Both the position numbers and the translations under genes were made by a program. From NCBI RefSeq assembly GCF_000219625.1, contig NC_018218.1, positions 496,001 to 560,000 of the forward strand: a stretch of 64,000 nucleotides of DNA, in the 5' to 3' direction. Under the pieces are notes generated by a model. That model was not told where the DNA came from. It saw nothing but the letters and a program-made list of their open reading frames with translations, and searched no databases. How positions within the stretch are numbered: the first letter of the stretch is position 1; every line of letters begins with the position of its first letter. The DNA is from Zymoseptoria tritici IPO323. Taxonomy: Eukaryota > Ascomycota > Dothideomycetes > Mycosphaerellales > Mycosphaerellaceae. Below, in pieces: positions 22,909 through 33,343 of the stretch.

Positions 22909-24289
22909 AGCTGGTGCATGCTGTCGGCTCGACGACATATTCCTTTGTGATATGGCGGTCCCGGTTCGATCGTATGAGGAGCAAGAATGAAGTCGATAAT
23001 GCAGCTGTCCGACGACAGTGCCCGCCACGGAGCGGTCTTTGCGAAGGCGGTGATGGAAGCGAAGGTGATGATCATGCCTCGGAGTCTTCAGAAGTTGCAT
23101 GTCAACATGCAAGTGTCTCTTCTTGCATCTATGGCGCCATTCCGATGGTTATTTGCGAAGGTGAAGGTGGTTCGATAAAGGTGTTTGGACTGGAGCAAGC
23201 ACGATCGTCAATCAACGCTAGCGTCTATCGACAAGCAAGTCAGCAACACCTCCGTCACCAAGTGGCTATGGATGAGCCGAATGGAATGGGCAAAAAGATG
23301 TGAAAGGCCACAACACATCGCACCAATGCTCACAAATTCAGAGTCGTTCGGCGATGCTGGTAGCAAGGTCCTCCAAGCAGAATAAAACGATATTGATCGT
23401 TCCTACATGCTTGGATCGTTCGAGTACTCAGCCTCGCCAAGCCTACCCTCATACATATGGCAGAAGGAAAAGGACCAAAAAAAGAATGCTCCGAAGAGTT
23501 GTGTAGCCAAGGTGTTTGTCTGGGTGACTCCCATAGAACAGATCTTGCATCTACACGGTGGTATGTTAGCGAACAGAGTTCAGAGTCGAATCGAAAGCAA
23601 GTACAGTGCAGTGCAAGGGGCTACAGGTGGCGCGGCAGCGCGGCAACAGCAACAGACAAGGTCACTTTGATTAGACCTACCCAACCGAAGGAGGGCTGCC
23701 CGAAGGCGAGAGAATGCGAATCACTGGCATACATATATGCGAAACGCCAGGATCCTCAACTTTGCCCTCACTTCTGAGATCTTTTGCCACAGACCAGCAT
23801 TTACTACCGTCGGACTGCCAAAAGTTGAAGACTATATGTCTGAGGAAGCTCATCAACTCTGGAGTTGTTGCACGTTGTGGTTGTTGAGTTATCTCGTTCA
23901 AACCTGTTTGGCGTGCTCATGGGCAGGCAGACTTGCACCTCCGCGTGGCCATACTGAGGCAGAAACGGTGGACTTGCGACGAGCAACTTAACATGCGTTG
24001 GCCCGACTTCATTGACGAGCGGTCCTCATGATCTCGAGCAACACAGACGACAGTGTTGCAACAACGTTGAGCCATGAACGATCATCTTCATCACCTTCAC
24101 GTCTGGCCCATCGACACCGTGCAGAGGCAAGTTCTCACAACGATGCGGACCTTAAAGAATCGTTGACACCGGTCGCAAGGGCGCTGGTGACCGGCAGTGC
24201 ACGCTGACGATTCATACGACCAGCACTGACAACAGCTCAATACATCCATATGCCGAAAGGACCTCAACGCCGACATTCCATGTTCGCGA

Positions 24290-25250
24290 GGTCAAAGACA
24301 CTCTCCGCGCGCGAGATCCGACAGACGACAGCGTGAGCTTCCGGACATTTTTCCGTCCAGCAACGATACTCTCCCGAGAGACGCATTCGATGACTGTGAG
24401 GAGTCACTTCGCCCGATCATTGCAGAAGAGCCACATACCGACGCTGCAGACGTCGACCACAACATCGAAAGCAGCACTTCATCTCAGACCAGCACGAGGC
24501 TCGTCTAGAGGCTGCAGCAGTCTGGTCGTTTACAGTAGCCGCAGGACTTTGGAAACAGAGACGCGAGTTGACGAGAACGGCATGGAACGCGCTGCCATAC
24601 GACCTTTTGAGCAAACTCGTCAGCTCTTGAAGCAAACCAACAAGGAACACATCGAAGCCTACGAGTCTGATCGCGAACCCACAGCCTGATCAAGCACGTC
24701 GACAAACCACGACGCGTTGGCACGCCACTCGCGAGACCACGAGGTCAGGAGGGGAGACATACCCGTCACTCGGTGGATGCAATGCTGCGTCAAGAACGAT
24801 CGAAACAATTTTATCGAAGTCCACGGACACGCAAGAGCAGGAAAAAAAGCAGCGTCAACAGTCATAGTAGGAAGAGCAAGTGCATGAGGTTGACCAAGCA
24901 AGAGCCAGGAGAAGAGCAGCGCCGACTTGAACACGCAAGCCGCTATCGCAGGAAGGTTCAAACGATGGAAAGCATGCGATTTCAGCGCCACGCAACGTCG
25001 CCTTCGACATCCTTCCCAGCCAGGATACCTAGGGCTGACAGGATATACGCTTGGATTTGCAAGCAGCGGAGCAGGACTGCAGCGTACTGAAGTCCGACCG
25101 AACCGTAGGATCAAAGGAGCATGAAGTCATCGCTGCAAACACAATTCGAACCCGGCTTTGTCGGATGAGACAGCGACCACGACAGCGTACGAACTCCCTA
25201 CGGCAGCTTCACACTCGAACAAGGACTGCACGAAGAGGGCTTTGACCAAG
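24290..25250 (+). pseudogene. Possible remnant of a charged helical protein gene
   Basis: Short stretches that look coded appear in changing plus-strand frames, for example RPFEQTRQLLKQTNKEHIEA (near 24610-24660), an arginine/lysine/glutamine-rich piece near 24780-24960 and DLQAAEQDCSVLKSDRTV (near 25051). Stops and frame changes separate them. This pattern suggests an old broken gene, but the fragments are too diverged to name. Confidence 0.22.
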
Positions 25251-26166
25251 TCTTAGGTATAATTTCACATATTGTACTTGGTTGCATGAGAAGCGTCAGA
25301 TCGGAAGTCAAGCGGTACCATCAGGAATATGTGCTTGGAAGCAACGAGTAGATACGATTGTTGCTGTTTGAGGCTTCAGGACAATCTGTTTCAAGGTACA
25401 CAACATGAAGTAGACATACCCACGTATGGCAGTGATCAATGCTTCTTCATCGATGCAGCTACGTTCTGTCGTTGAGAACAGGGACCTTGAATGTGGTGAA
25501 TGGTCTGCGCCAATCCGCTAGTGTTGATTGCTACCGTATGCACGCAACCCCCTGTTCGAAGCACCTTTGATGCACTGTGGAGATTTGTTTGGCACCTTGT
25601 TCAGAGTGCACTTGTATCGCGGATTGCTAGGCTATGCCTTTGTTGAGCATACGGTCATATACCAGTCCGGTCCGCTGGGTCTTTCAATCTAGAGTCCATC
25701 ACTTCATTCATTCTCTCGTCAAGGTGTCAATCAGCGTACGATCATGTCTCTTGGACTTGCCGCGATCAACGGCTTGAGGAGGTTTACGAGAGACTGCAGA
25801 CAGAAGACGTCCGTTCGGCGGCTGAACTTGCAATGCGCTTTCCCAATGGGCGTATCTTCACAAACACCACAGGTTGGTAGAGATGGAGCTGAGATGTAAA
25901 CGCAAACACTCTGCAGCTACTTACATGTTCCGCAGATCGCATACGAAAGCTCTCGCGCTGTGAGTAGAGGACACACATCCGGCTTAGGCAAGCAGCGGAC
26001 CCAGCCGCGTCTTCACCAGTCCGAGCTTCCCAAGTCTTCCTACAAAACCTCGGCTGCCTTTCCGAGTCTGATCCTCTACACCATCTCTCGAACAACCTCG
26101 AATCCTCCACCAACAACGACACCAACCAGCGCATCCGCTCCAACAACATCGTGCCAACATAACATC

Positions 26167-26578
26167 ATGTCTCAGAGATTCAGCAACATCGTTCCCTTCG
26201 CCGTCGTCTTCGGTCCAAGCATCGGAGTCTTGGGCTTCGGCGCATTCTCCACGTGGAAGGGCGTTCGTGCGGGCGGCGCCTCCATCGACTCCGCTAATTC
26301 CGCCATCTCATCCAACGACGCCTCGATCACGCCAGGCCAGCAGGGTGTAAGTAGTACCGTCGACTTGCGCCGATCATGTCGAAGCCACTGACCATCTCCA
26401 GCAGGCCACGTCCGAGGCAGACAAGAAGGCTAAGCTCGAGGAGGAGAAGGCTCACAGCCAGGAGATGTTGCAGGGTAGGTCTCCATCTCATGTTCATGCC
26501 GTTGGATGGCGCAACCTCGAATGGAAGACGTACTGACTGGGCTTGAATATAGTGATTCTCACGCGTCCTGAGCATTGA
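26167..26578 (+). CDS. Small single-pass membrane protein (92 aa)
   Basis: Three exons: 26167-26346, 26402-26474 and 26553-26578 (introns of 55 and 78 bp, GTAAGT and GTAGGT donors). The N-terminal hydrophobic stretch PFAVVFGPSIGVLGFGAF is a single membrane segment. A short helix rich in Ala, Lys and Glu follows (EADKKAKLEEEKAHSQEM) and the protein ends VILTRPEH. The frame is open into intron 1, but splicing gives a better-formed protein. Small size and topology resemble accessory proteins of the inner mitochondrial membrane or ER, but no family is recognised. Confidence 0.6.
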
Positions 26579-27109
26579 GCTTCGCGAGGGAGAACATCAC
26601 GGACTTCGACTTGCTCGACATGTATTGTGGTCTGGTGCACCATTGTGGACTGGGAAGTGGTGGTTTCTGGTCTGCGCATGACGACTTTGGTAATGAAGGC
26701 GAAGGCTCTGGGCAGTAGATAGCACTGTATTCTGGAGGCGGCTCGGCTGTCAACGCTGATGGAGTTGCCCAAATAGATGCGGTATTTGAAGCTCACCTAT
26801 ATCACCTTGTACAATCATGTCGAGCATCCAACCTCATTGGCGAGTAGCCTCGCGCAGACTGGAGGCATATGCCGCCGTTGATCCGATTGCTCTCTAGTTT
26901 TCCCCGTTGCAACTCAGGTGATCGGCTACAAGATGTGCAATCGAGAAGTTTCTTGTAAGTGTAAGCCAAAGAGTAGATATGACTGACAATAGCAACCACT
27001 AACAATAGTCTTGTTGGAAATGTTTGCTCGAAGTTGTCGAAGATCGGGACAAGCAAGTGTGAAGTGACGTTGGTATTTTGGCTTGGATCCCTGCAGAAAA
27101 TACGAGCTT

Positions 27110-27126
27110 GGACCCCTGACGTCTGG
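27110..27126 (+). promoter_or_regulatory. CRE-like promoter motif shared with ERD2
   Basis: GGACCCCTGACGTCTGG lies about 100 bp before the MTC1 ATG. The same first 14 bases recur before the ERD2 gene at 52811. The core TGACGTC is the site of ATF/CREB-type bZIP factors. Function is inferred from position and recurrence only. Confidence 0.4.
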
Positions 27127-27229
27127 CCCAAGCTCGATCTCTCCACTCTCCATTGTTGACCATGTCGTCGTCTCATCTTTGAACGACTTTACTTCCTTAC
27201 CGGATCGCATAATCACAGTCTCACCTACG

Positions 27230-28817
27230 ATGCCTCGGAAAGACGACGCCGATCTGCTGGCTGAACTGGACTCCCTCGGCGCCGACGAGCAAGCACCAGC
27301 ACCCACTTCGAAGTCCACCAAGAAGACCAATCCTCCCGCGAACACCAACGATGATCTAGGCGAAGATGCTCTCGCCGAAATCGAGAAGCAACTTGCAGCA
27401 AAAAAGGCGCCTACGTCCCGACCTACTACTCCCCGCATGAGCTCCAGCGCAACGAGCAACACCACTGGCCGCAGCCCAAAGCGAGGAGTAGATTACACCC
27501 CCGCCAGCACATCCGTCGGCAGCAGCCAGAGGAATAGCAGTGAGGATCGAGTCCAAGCTCAGGGCAAAGAGAGAGGAAGCACAGATGGTAGCAGAAGCTT
27601 CCACCAGTCTCAAACGGCAGAGGCTGAGCCAGCCAAAGCTGCACCCGCGAGCAGTGGAGGAGGATGGTGGGGAAGCATGTACAGCGCTGCAACAGCAGCC
27701 GTCAAACAAGCAGAGAACATCGCGACGCAAATCACGGGGAATGAGGAAGCACAGAAGTGGGCGGATCAAGTGCGAGGCAATATGAAGAATCTTCAAAGCA
27801 TTGGTAGGGCCTGACACCACGCTCAAAATATATACACACCCCGCTGACCTCCTCCTCCCAGGCACCGATCTCCGCACCCGCGCCCTTCCCACATTCACCT
27901 CCTTAATCTCCCACATCGCCCCTCCCATCTCCGCCCACGAACGCCTGCAAATCCACACCACCCACGACATCCTCAACTACCCCTCCCTCGACCCATTAAT
28001 CTACTCCACCTTCTCCCGCGTCATGTCCCAAGTCGAAGGCGGCGACCTCCTCGTCCTCCAACGCGGCTCCGAGTCCCGCAACCGCTCCGACGCAGACACA
28101 TCCGGCTATCGCGGCGCAGGCGTGCTCGGCGGAGCAGGTTCAGGCTGGACCGACGGACCTTGGTACCGCGAGTCCGCAGCAGCGCGATCCCTCGGTGTCG
28201 TTCAGGGACTGAAAGAAGGCACCCGCCTCGTCCGCGTGTCTGCTGAATCCTACGCGAAAGAATTCTTCGACGCACGTGGTGGGGTCGAAGAAGCCGCTAA
28301 ACGAGCCACGGAAACGCTCTCCGAGTCCAACCCGGTCAGGTCTTCGGATATCTTCCTCGCCATCCAAGCAGTAGGCTACACCTCCGACGCAACCTGGTTC
28401 GCAGGCGACGCCCACACGGAAGACAAGAAGACGGAAGAAGGTGCAAATGAAGACCTCGTCGTCTTCGCAATCTACCTTTACGACCCGCTGCACTCTCTCG
28501 CCTTCCACTCCCTTTCTCAACCCTTCCCTGCCGTCTGGGCGAGTTGGCTCGACGCATCCTCCACCAGCGATGACGATGGCTCAAGCATGAACCTCGCGGG
28601 TCTACCAGAGAGTATCCGCGAATTAATCGCAGCCGGGGGCGTAGATCCTCGAGACTGGGCGGTGGAGTGGTTGGAAGAGACGCTCACACTCAGCGTAGGC
28701 ATCGTCGCACAGCAGTACGTTGCGAAGCGAATGGGCGTCGGCGAGGGATCTTTAGGGCGAGGGAAGAGGAATGTGGAGGAAGAGGATTTGGGTGGTGAGG
28801 CGGCGAGGGCGGTTTGA
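27230..28817 (+). CDS. MTC1: Maintenance of telomere capping protein 1 (DUF5427)
   Basis: Two exons, 27230-27803 and 27862-28817, give 509 residues. The intron is 58 bp (GTAGGG..CCCAG) and splits a Gly codon, so SIG joins to TDLRTRALPTFTSLISHIAP. The N-terminal third is disordered and Ser/Thr/Lys-rich, with a GGGWWGSMYSAATAAVKQAE segment before the splice site. The C-terminal part is the compact DUF5427-like region (HERLQIHTTHDILNYPSLDP, IYSTFSRVMSQVEGGDLLVL, FAIYLYDPLHSLAFHSLSQP). Yeast MTC1 was named from a genetic interaction with cdc13; its biochemical role is unclear. The start at MPRKDDADLLAELDSLGADE is well placed, although the frame is open further upstream. Confidence 0.85.
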
Positions 28818-29244
28818 GTGCTACCTTCGTAGCTGGGTAACCAGGTGTATAGGAGGATCATAATGCCGTCAATCAGAGACTCTTCTAACGAGCAACACTT
28901 TATTCTTCTGAACCACGATCACAAAATGGACGTCGACTGCTTTCTCTGCAATATCATTCATTACTGATTACTGATTAAGACTACCAGTACTTCCACTTCT
29001 GTGTCTTCTCTATGCATCCAGCACGCATACTCGGGGTATCTCTGTTACTCGCTCTCCCTCCGCATGGAATTCAAAACATACAATCGCTCGTATCCGCCCA
29101 AGGATAAGGAAAAGTGCCGTGTTCGGCTCAAAGTCGTATGTCCTGGTGTGCCCAATGCCTTGCTCACCGTATCCAGTCCGGCGGCAGGCTTGGTACTTAA
29201 CCAATCTTGAGAAGCTCGCTGCTCCTCTCTCGCAAATTCTTGTA
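28818..29244. other. Convergent intergenic interval
   Basis: Tail-to-tail gap of 427 bp between MTC1 and the coiled-coil gene, expected to hold two 3' UTRs. Nothing else seen. Confidence 0.5.
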
Positions 29245-32070
29245 TCATCCAGGCGCTCCATCACCCACTCCTTCGGGCTCGGCAGTATCGCCGTCCACAA
29301 CCCCAGAATCGAGTCCCAACCCGCCAACCTCAGCGCTACCCACCTCCATCCCAGCACCACCACCACCTTCATCCCCACTCGGATCCCGACTCGCGCCTCT
29401 CCAATTCGCCGCGCCCTGAACCGGCTCATCCCTGTCGGCACTTGCACTTTGAACTTTACTCCCATTCCCACTCGCACTCCCCGCCTTCTTCCCAATCTTC
29501 ATCTTCAACAAACTCCCCGGCCCGTCTTTAAACGCCACTCCCACCGCAATCGCCAGCGTCAAGCTGAATTTCAACCACAGCCACGGACTGTGTTTACTCC
29601 TCTTCGTCGCCGTCGCCGCAGCAGCTCCCTGCGCTGCACTCGCATGGTTGGGATGATGCGGACAGCGCTTAGCAGCCACGCTACCATCCCAACTCCTCCT
29701 CTTATGAGTGCGAGTCGGAGGTGAAGAAGATGGCGGTGGAGTCTGATATAAGGTTCCATAGTCCATTGCCGTGCCAGATCCTCCATCATCGTCATTCGGC
29801 GGAGATGTGCAAGGTGATGCGCCGAGCAGAGACCTCCTAGCTGCCTCCTCAGCACAACACACTTGCCCGTTCGCCTTCTTAAGGAATCGGCGTTTTGCCA
29901 TGGGACCGAGGAGGATGCCGACTAGCCACCATTGGACGTTAAATAATGACGAAGGAATTCTCGCGCGGGACTGTGCTGTTTCGACGAGATGTTTTGCCAT
30001 AGCGACCGGGTTGCGGAAGATGTTGCTGAAGCTCAGGGTGAGGCTGTCGAGGGTTGAGAGGGAGGTGACTGACTTCGGTCGAGCGGAGCGGGTTCCTGAA
30101 CGGCTGGAAACGCGGCGGTGCAGACGGCGGTGGCGAGGATTGGTGGTTGAAACTGTTGTTATCGTAGGTGGGCTACGGATCGAGCCTGCTGGTGGCGTGT
30201 GGCCTGGAGGATATGTAAACGCTTCGGAGATGGAGTGGAAGGGCGATGAGTGCAGGCGATGGCTTGGGGTAGAGTCGGATTTGCGGGAGGCATAGGCTTC
30301 TGTGCTTGAAGCTGGGTCGGATGTCTGCACTGCGGCCAACTCATCCATGAGGTTGCGGCCTGCATTGGCTCCACGATCGGAAACATGCACGCCATCGCGC
30401 AAGGTCGGGGTAACGATGCCGGAGATTTCCAGAAGTGGTGAGCTCTCGAAGAAGTCGTCTAGCATTGCTTCATGGTCATCTTCATCGGGTGAATTGAGGT
30501 CATGCTCCACAACATCTTCGTCGTGCTCCCCCGGAAAGATCGGCTTATGCAGCACAGCTGGCCTCGGTGATCCTGGAAGGGAAGGAGGGAACGATCCAGC
30601 ATACGAATTGACAGATGATTTTCGCCAGCTTTGTCGGTCTTGGTCCTGCATAGAGTAGTCCATGGAGAATGGTAGGCGACTTGCCATCTCTTGTCGGTCC
30701 ATTCCTGCTGTAGATCCGATGACCGAGTCGTGGTGGGAGGTCGACGGCAGAATGAGTGGCTTGGGACCAAGGCTACCAGCACCAAATCGTCTCATCCTTC
30801 TCTTGGTATTCGTTCTCGATAACGGTGGAGGATTGAAGGCATTGTAGGAAGACGACACCATCGACGCCTCGGACGCGGGATGACCATCATCTGATGAACA
30901 TGCATCCGGCGAATACGCCTCTGGCAGAATGGGCATGCTCATTCTGGACTGATTTGGAGAGGACGCCTGATTGAAGGTCGCTCTTTCGGGAGACATTAAA
31001 GCTCCAGCAGTCGGGAATCGAGGCAGCATAGACCGTTGCCTGCCATGACGAGATCGGTCCTCCGTATGGAAGTCGTGTTTGGTCGGCGACGCAGCGAGCA
31101 TTTCCGACATGATCTCAATCCGCTTCTCCAGATTGACATTAGCCGTTTCCGCAGCGTTCAGAGTCTCCGTCGCATTGTCCAATCGTGACGCCAGTTCCAG
31201 CATCTTGAACCTCGTCTCTTCGGCCTCCAGTTCCATTGTCCGTAGACGTGATCGCAAACTCGACTCGAGTTGAAAGTGTCGATCAACTTCATCTCGTATC
31301 CGCTCCTCATACTTTGTCTCCCAGTCTGCGATCTCTTCCTGCAATTGCTTGGTCTCGGCACTGAGATGTCGCATCCTCGCTGACTGGTCTCGTGACGAGG
31401 TTGGAGAGGCCAGAGCTGAGATCTGGGCTTGCGCAGCTGAAAGCTCGGCCTCGAGGTGTTCGACATACTGCTGTGTCTCTCCACTGATCGAACGGCGTGG
31501 TCTGCCCATCTTGACTCGGCTCCGTATTGATCGTGTCCGCTTGGAGATCGAGCCTCCTTGTACTGGTGAGCCGCTGTCGTTGCCGTCCTGCGCTATGTTT
31601 GCTGTCTCCGGACTAAAGAGCCGACCGGACATCACGCGTGATCGCGAGTTCTTTGCTTGTCGCACAGTTCCAGTGTTCCTTATTTCCTGCAAGACACCGC
31701 TCGCATCTCGTGAACCCTGAATTGGCTTCCTGCTGCCAACCGAAACCTTGCCGTCTGGAGGTGTGTTTTCGATGTCGGAGAGATTCGATCCAGAAGATTG
31801 CATGACGGATGAGTTGGACCAGGAGTTCGAGACCGTGACCGAGACTGGAGTAACCTTTCGGGTTGGTACTTCGGGTCCGCGAAAGCCAGCATTGCGCAGC
31901 TGTAGCCGGTTCTTCAGACGAGAGCCGGACGGTGCTGCGCCTGCTGGACTGCTCGAGAGTGAACGAGATCGTGAGAGCGGGGCTTCCGGTATGTCGTCCA
32001 AGTCGATATTGCTGTTCTCCGGTAGAGGAGCACCGTCCGGTGGTGCTGGAAGTGAAGCCATTGCGGCCAA
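29245..32070 (-). CDS. Hypothetical coiled-coil protein with C-terminal membrane segments (941 aa)
   Basis: Single long exon. Ser/Arg-rich disordered N-terminus, then a strong coiled coil at about residues 195-335 (TQQYVEHLEAELSAAQAQIS, ETKQLQEEIADWETKYEERI). A long Ser/Pro-rich region follows. Near residue 710 is FNVQWWLVGILLGPMAKRRF, and near 830 WLWLKFSLTLAIAVGVAF, both hydrophobic and possibly membrane-embedded. The tail is Gly/Asp-rich. The build suggests a membrane-anchored tether or organelle-surface organiser, but I do not recognise the family. A further possible start is Met4. Confidence 0.75.
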   Translation of the reverse strand: MAAMASLPAPPDGAPLPENSNIDLDDIPEAPLSRSRSLSSSPAGAAPSGSRLKNRLQLRNAGFRGPEVPTRKVTPVSVTVSNSWSNSSVMQSSGSNLSDIENTPPDGKVSVGSRKPIQGSRDASGVLQEIRNTGTVRQAKNSRSRVMSGRLFSPETANIAQDGNDSGSPVQGGSISKRTRSIRSRVKMGRPRRSISGETQQYVEHLEAELSAAQAQISALASPTSSRDQSARMRHLSAETKQLQEEIADWETKYEERIRDEVDRHFQLESSLRSRLRTMELEAEETRFKMLELASRLDNATETLNAAETANVNLEKRIEIMSEMLAASPTKHDFHTEDRSRHGRQRSMLPRFPTAGALMSPERATFNQASSPNQSRMSMPILPEAYSPDACSSDDGHPASEASMVSSSYNAFNPPPLSRTNTKRRMRRFGAGSLGPKPLILPSTSHHDSVIGSTAGMDRQEMASRLPFSMDYSMQDQDRQSWRKSSVNSYAGSFPPSLPGSPRPAVLHKPIFPGEHDEDVVEHDLNSPDEDDHEAMLDDFFESSPLLEISGIVTPTLRDGVHVSDRGANAGRNLMDELAAVQTSDPASSTEAYASRKSDSTPSHRLHSSPFHSISEAFTYPPGHTPPAGSIRSPPTITTVSTTNPRHRRLHRRVSSRSGTRSARPKSVTSLSTLDSLTLSFSNIFRNPVAMAKHLVETAQSRARIPSSLFNVQWWLVGILLGPMAKRRFLKKANGQVCCAEEAARRSLLGASPCTSPPNDDDGGSGTAMDYGTLYQTPPPSSSPPTRTHKRRSWDGSVAAKRCPHHPNHASAAQGAAAATATKRSKHSPWLWLKFSLTLAIAVGVAFKDGPGSLLKMKIGKKAGSASGNGSKVQSASADRDEPVQGAANWRGASRDPSGDEGGGGAGMEVGSAEVGGLGLDSGVVDGDTAEPEGVGDGAPG

Positions 32071-32483
32071 TGTTTAGGTGGGCGGGTAGATCGCTGCGGC
32101 GGGCATGGAGGCGGTCGTTCGGTGGGGTCCTTGGTGAAATGCGGTCGATCGGTCGACGAGGTCCAGTTTCTTCCAGACGTCACGGGAAAGACGATCCGCG
32201 TCAGCAATGGCGACGGCGATGTCGATATGGGAAGGAAAAGAAGAAGTCGAAGAAGTCGAGGACCCGCATGCACGAGCGGGAACTCCGCAGCCGGGATGTC
32301 GCGCTTGCAGGGATGGTGACCAAACACACTAACAGGCGGCTCCTTCCCCAAATATGAAACGGACTAACGGCTGGAAAACATCTCATTCGCACCGAGGTGG
32401 ATGCACGTGAATGATTCTCCGATGCATACGAGCATGCTACGATCTCGTCTTCGTACAGTATACTCACCACAATCGGATATACC

Positions 32484-32666
32484 ATGGTCTCGCAGGCAGC
32501 ACCGCCCTCCGAGCTTCTGCGCCTCAAGGAACCCCCTGTCCACAAGGAACCCCGCGTCCACAAGGAACCCCCTGTCCACAAGGACGACTCTTCCATCTCC
32601 ACTGGAATGCAAAAACCGTTCAAACCCGTCCCAATTCGGAAGTGCAAAGAAAACGTGAAGATGTAG
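32484..32666 (+). CDS. Possible 60-residue peptide with VHKEPP repeats
   Basis: ATG in good context (ATACCATGG) opens a frame carrying KEPPVHKEPRVHKEPPVHKD and ending in a basic tail, KCKENVKM. The repeats come from an 18 bp minisatellite. There is no signal peptide. It lies in the promoter region of the minus-strand coiled-coil gene. It may be a small lineage-specific gene or only a repeat that happens to be open, as one other frame is open too. Confidence 0.25.
   Translation: MVSQAAPPSELLRLKEPPVHKEPRVHKEPPVHKDDSSISTGMQKPFKPVPIRKCKENVKM
32524..32577 (+). repeat. 18 bp minisatellite, 3 copies
   Basis: CAAGGAACCCCCTGTCCA is repeated at 32524, 32542 (two changes) and 32560, then breaks off within a fourth copy. 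Confidence 0.93.
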
Positions 32667-33343
32667 GCCGTTGAGGTTGATCTGCTCTGACTTGCTGTCG
32701 AGCAAAAGTGTTGATCCACGTGTATGGAACCCGTTAGCTAATCTCCTACTTCGAGGGTTCGACATCTTATTATACCCAGCGAATGAAGGACAAGCGGTGT
32801 GCACCACCATGAACGACAACGGCTAGAGGTCCGAGGATTTTCGCAAAAGTCCCAGAAGAATCACGGAGACTGTGTCCTTAATTCGCTACAGTCGCACCGT
32901 ATGTGTCCGACTGAAGTGGCTCAAACCGCGCAGTCTAAGCCTGAGAACGGAGATATTGTTCGAGGAGTATGGCTGTGTACGAGGGAAAGAGGGAGCCAAA
33001 GCAGCAACGACTTCTCGCCCCGCGGCTCATTAGACTGTACAGTCTGAGCTCTAGGAGGCCCAGTTGCATGATGCGGTTTGGTTGGAGCTCCGGAGGTATC
33101 GCAAAGACATCCCAACCGTCACTTGACATCATGTTGATAACCGCACGAGGGGGCGGACTGGCGTGCTGCAGGCAGACCATTGATAGATTTGACCACCGAT
33201 TGTCTATACCTCTCACCGACGACTCAACGTCTCCTCGTATTTCTCGTCTCCCGCATCCCAGTATTACCACATCCACCCTGTCTTTGCAACCTGAGCAACG
33301 TTTGCATCCGGGGAGGAAACTCCGTCTCACCCAAACCAAATTC

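Larger units (their letters stand above)
20618..26166. other. 5.5 kb gene-poor interval
   Basis: Holds the COX4 promoter at its left end. Inside are one long plus-strand frame (21439-22908) and protein-like fragments at 24290-25250, but no recognisable domain or splice chain. Composition is ordinary, without the TpA excess seen at the right end of the window. Probably decayed sequence. A lineage-specific gene cannot be ruled out. Confidence 0.45.
32071..33343. other. Intergenic interval upstream of the coiled-coil gene
   Basis: About 1.27 kb between two minus-strand genes. It holds the promoter of the coiled-coil gene (right of 32070), the 18 bp minisatellite with its short frame, and the 3' region of the HRG-repeat gene. 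No other gene is supported. Confidence 0.45.
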
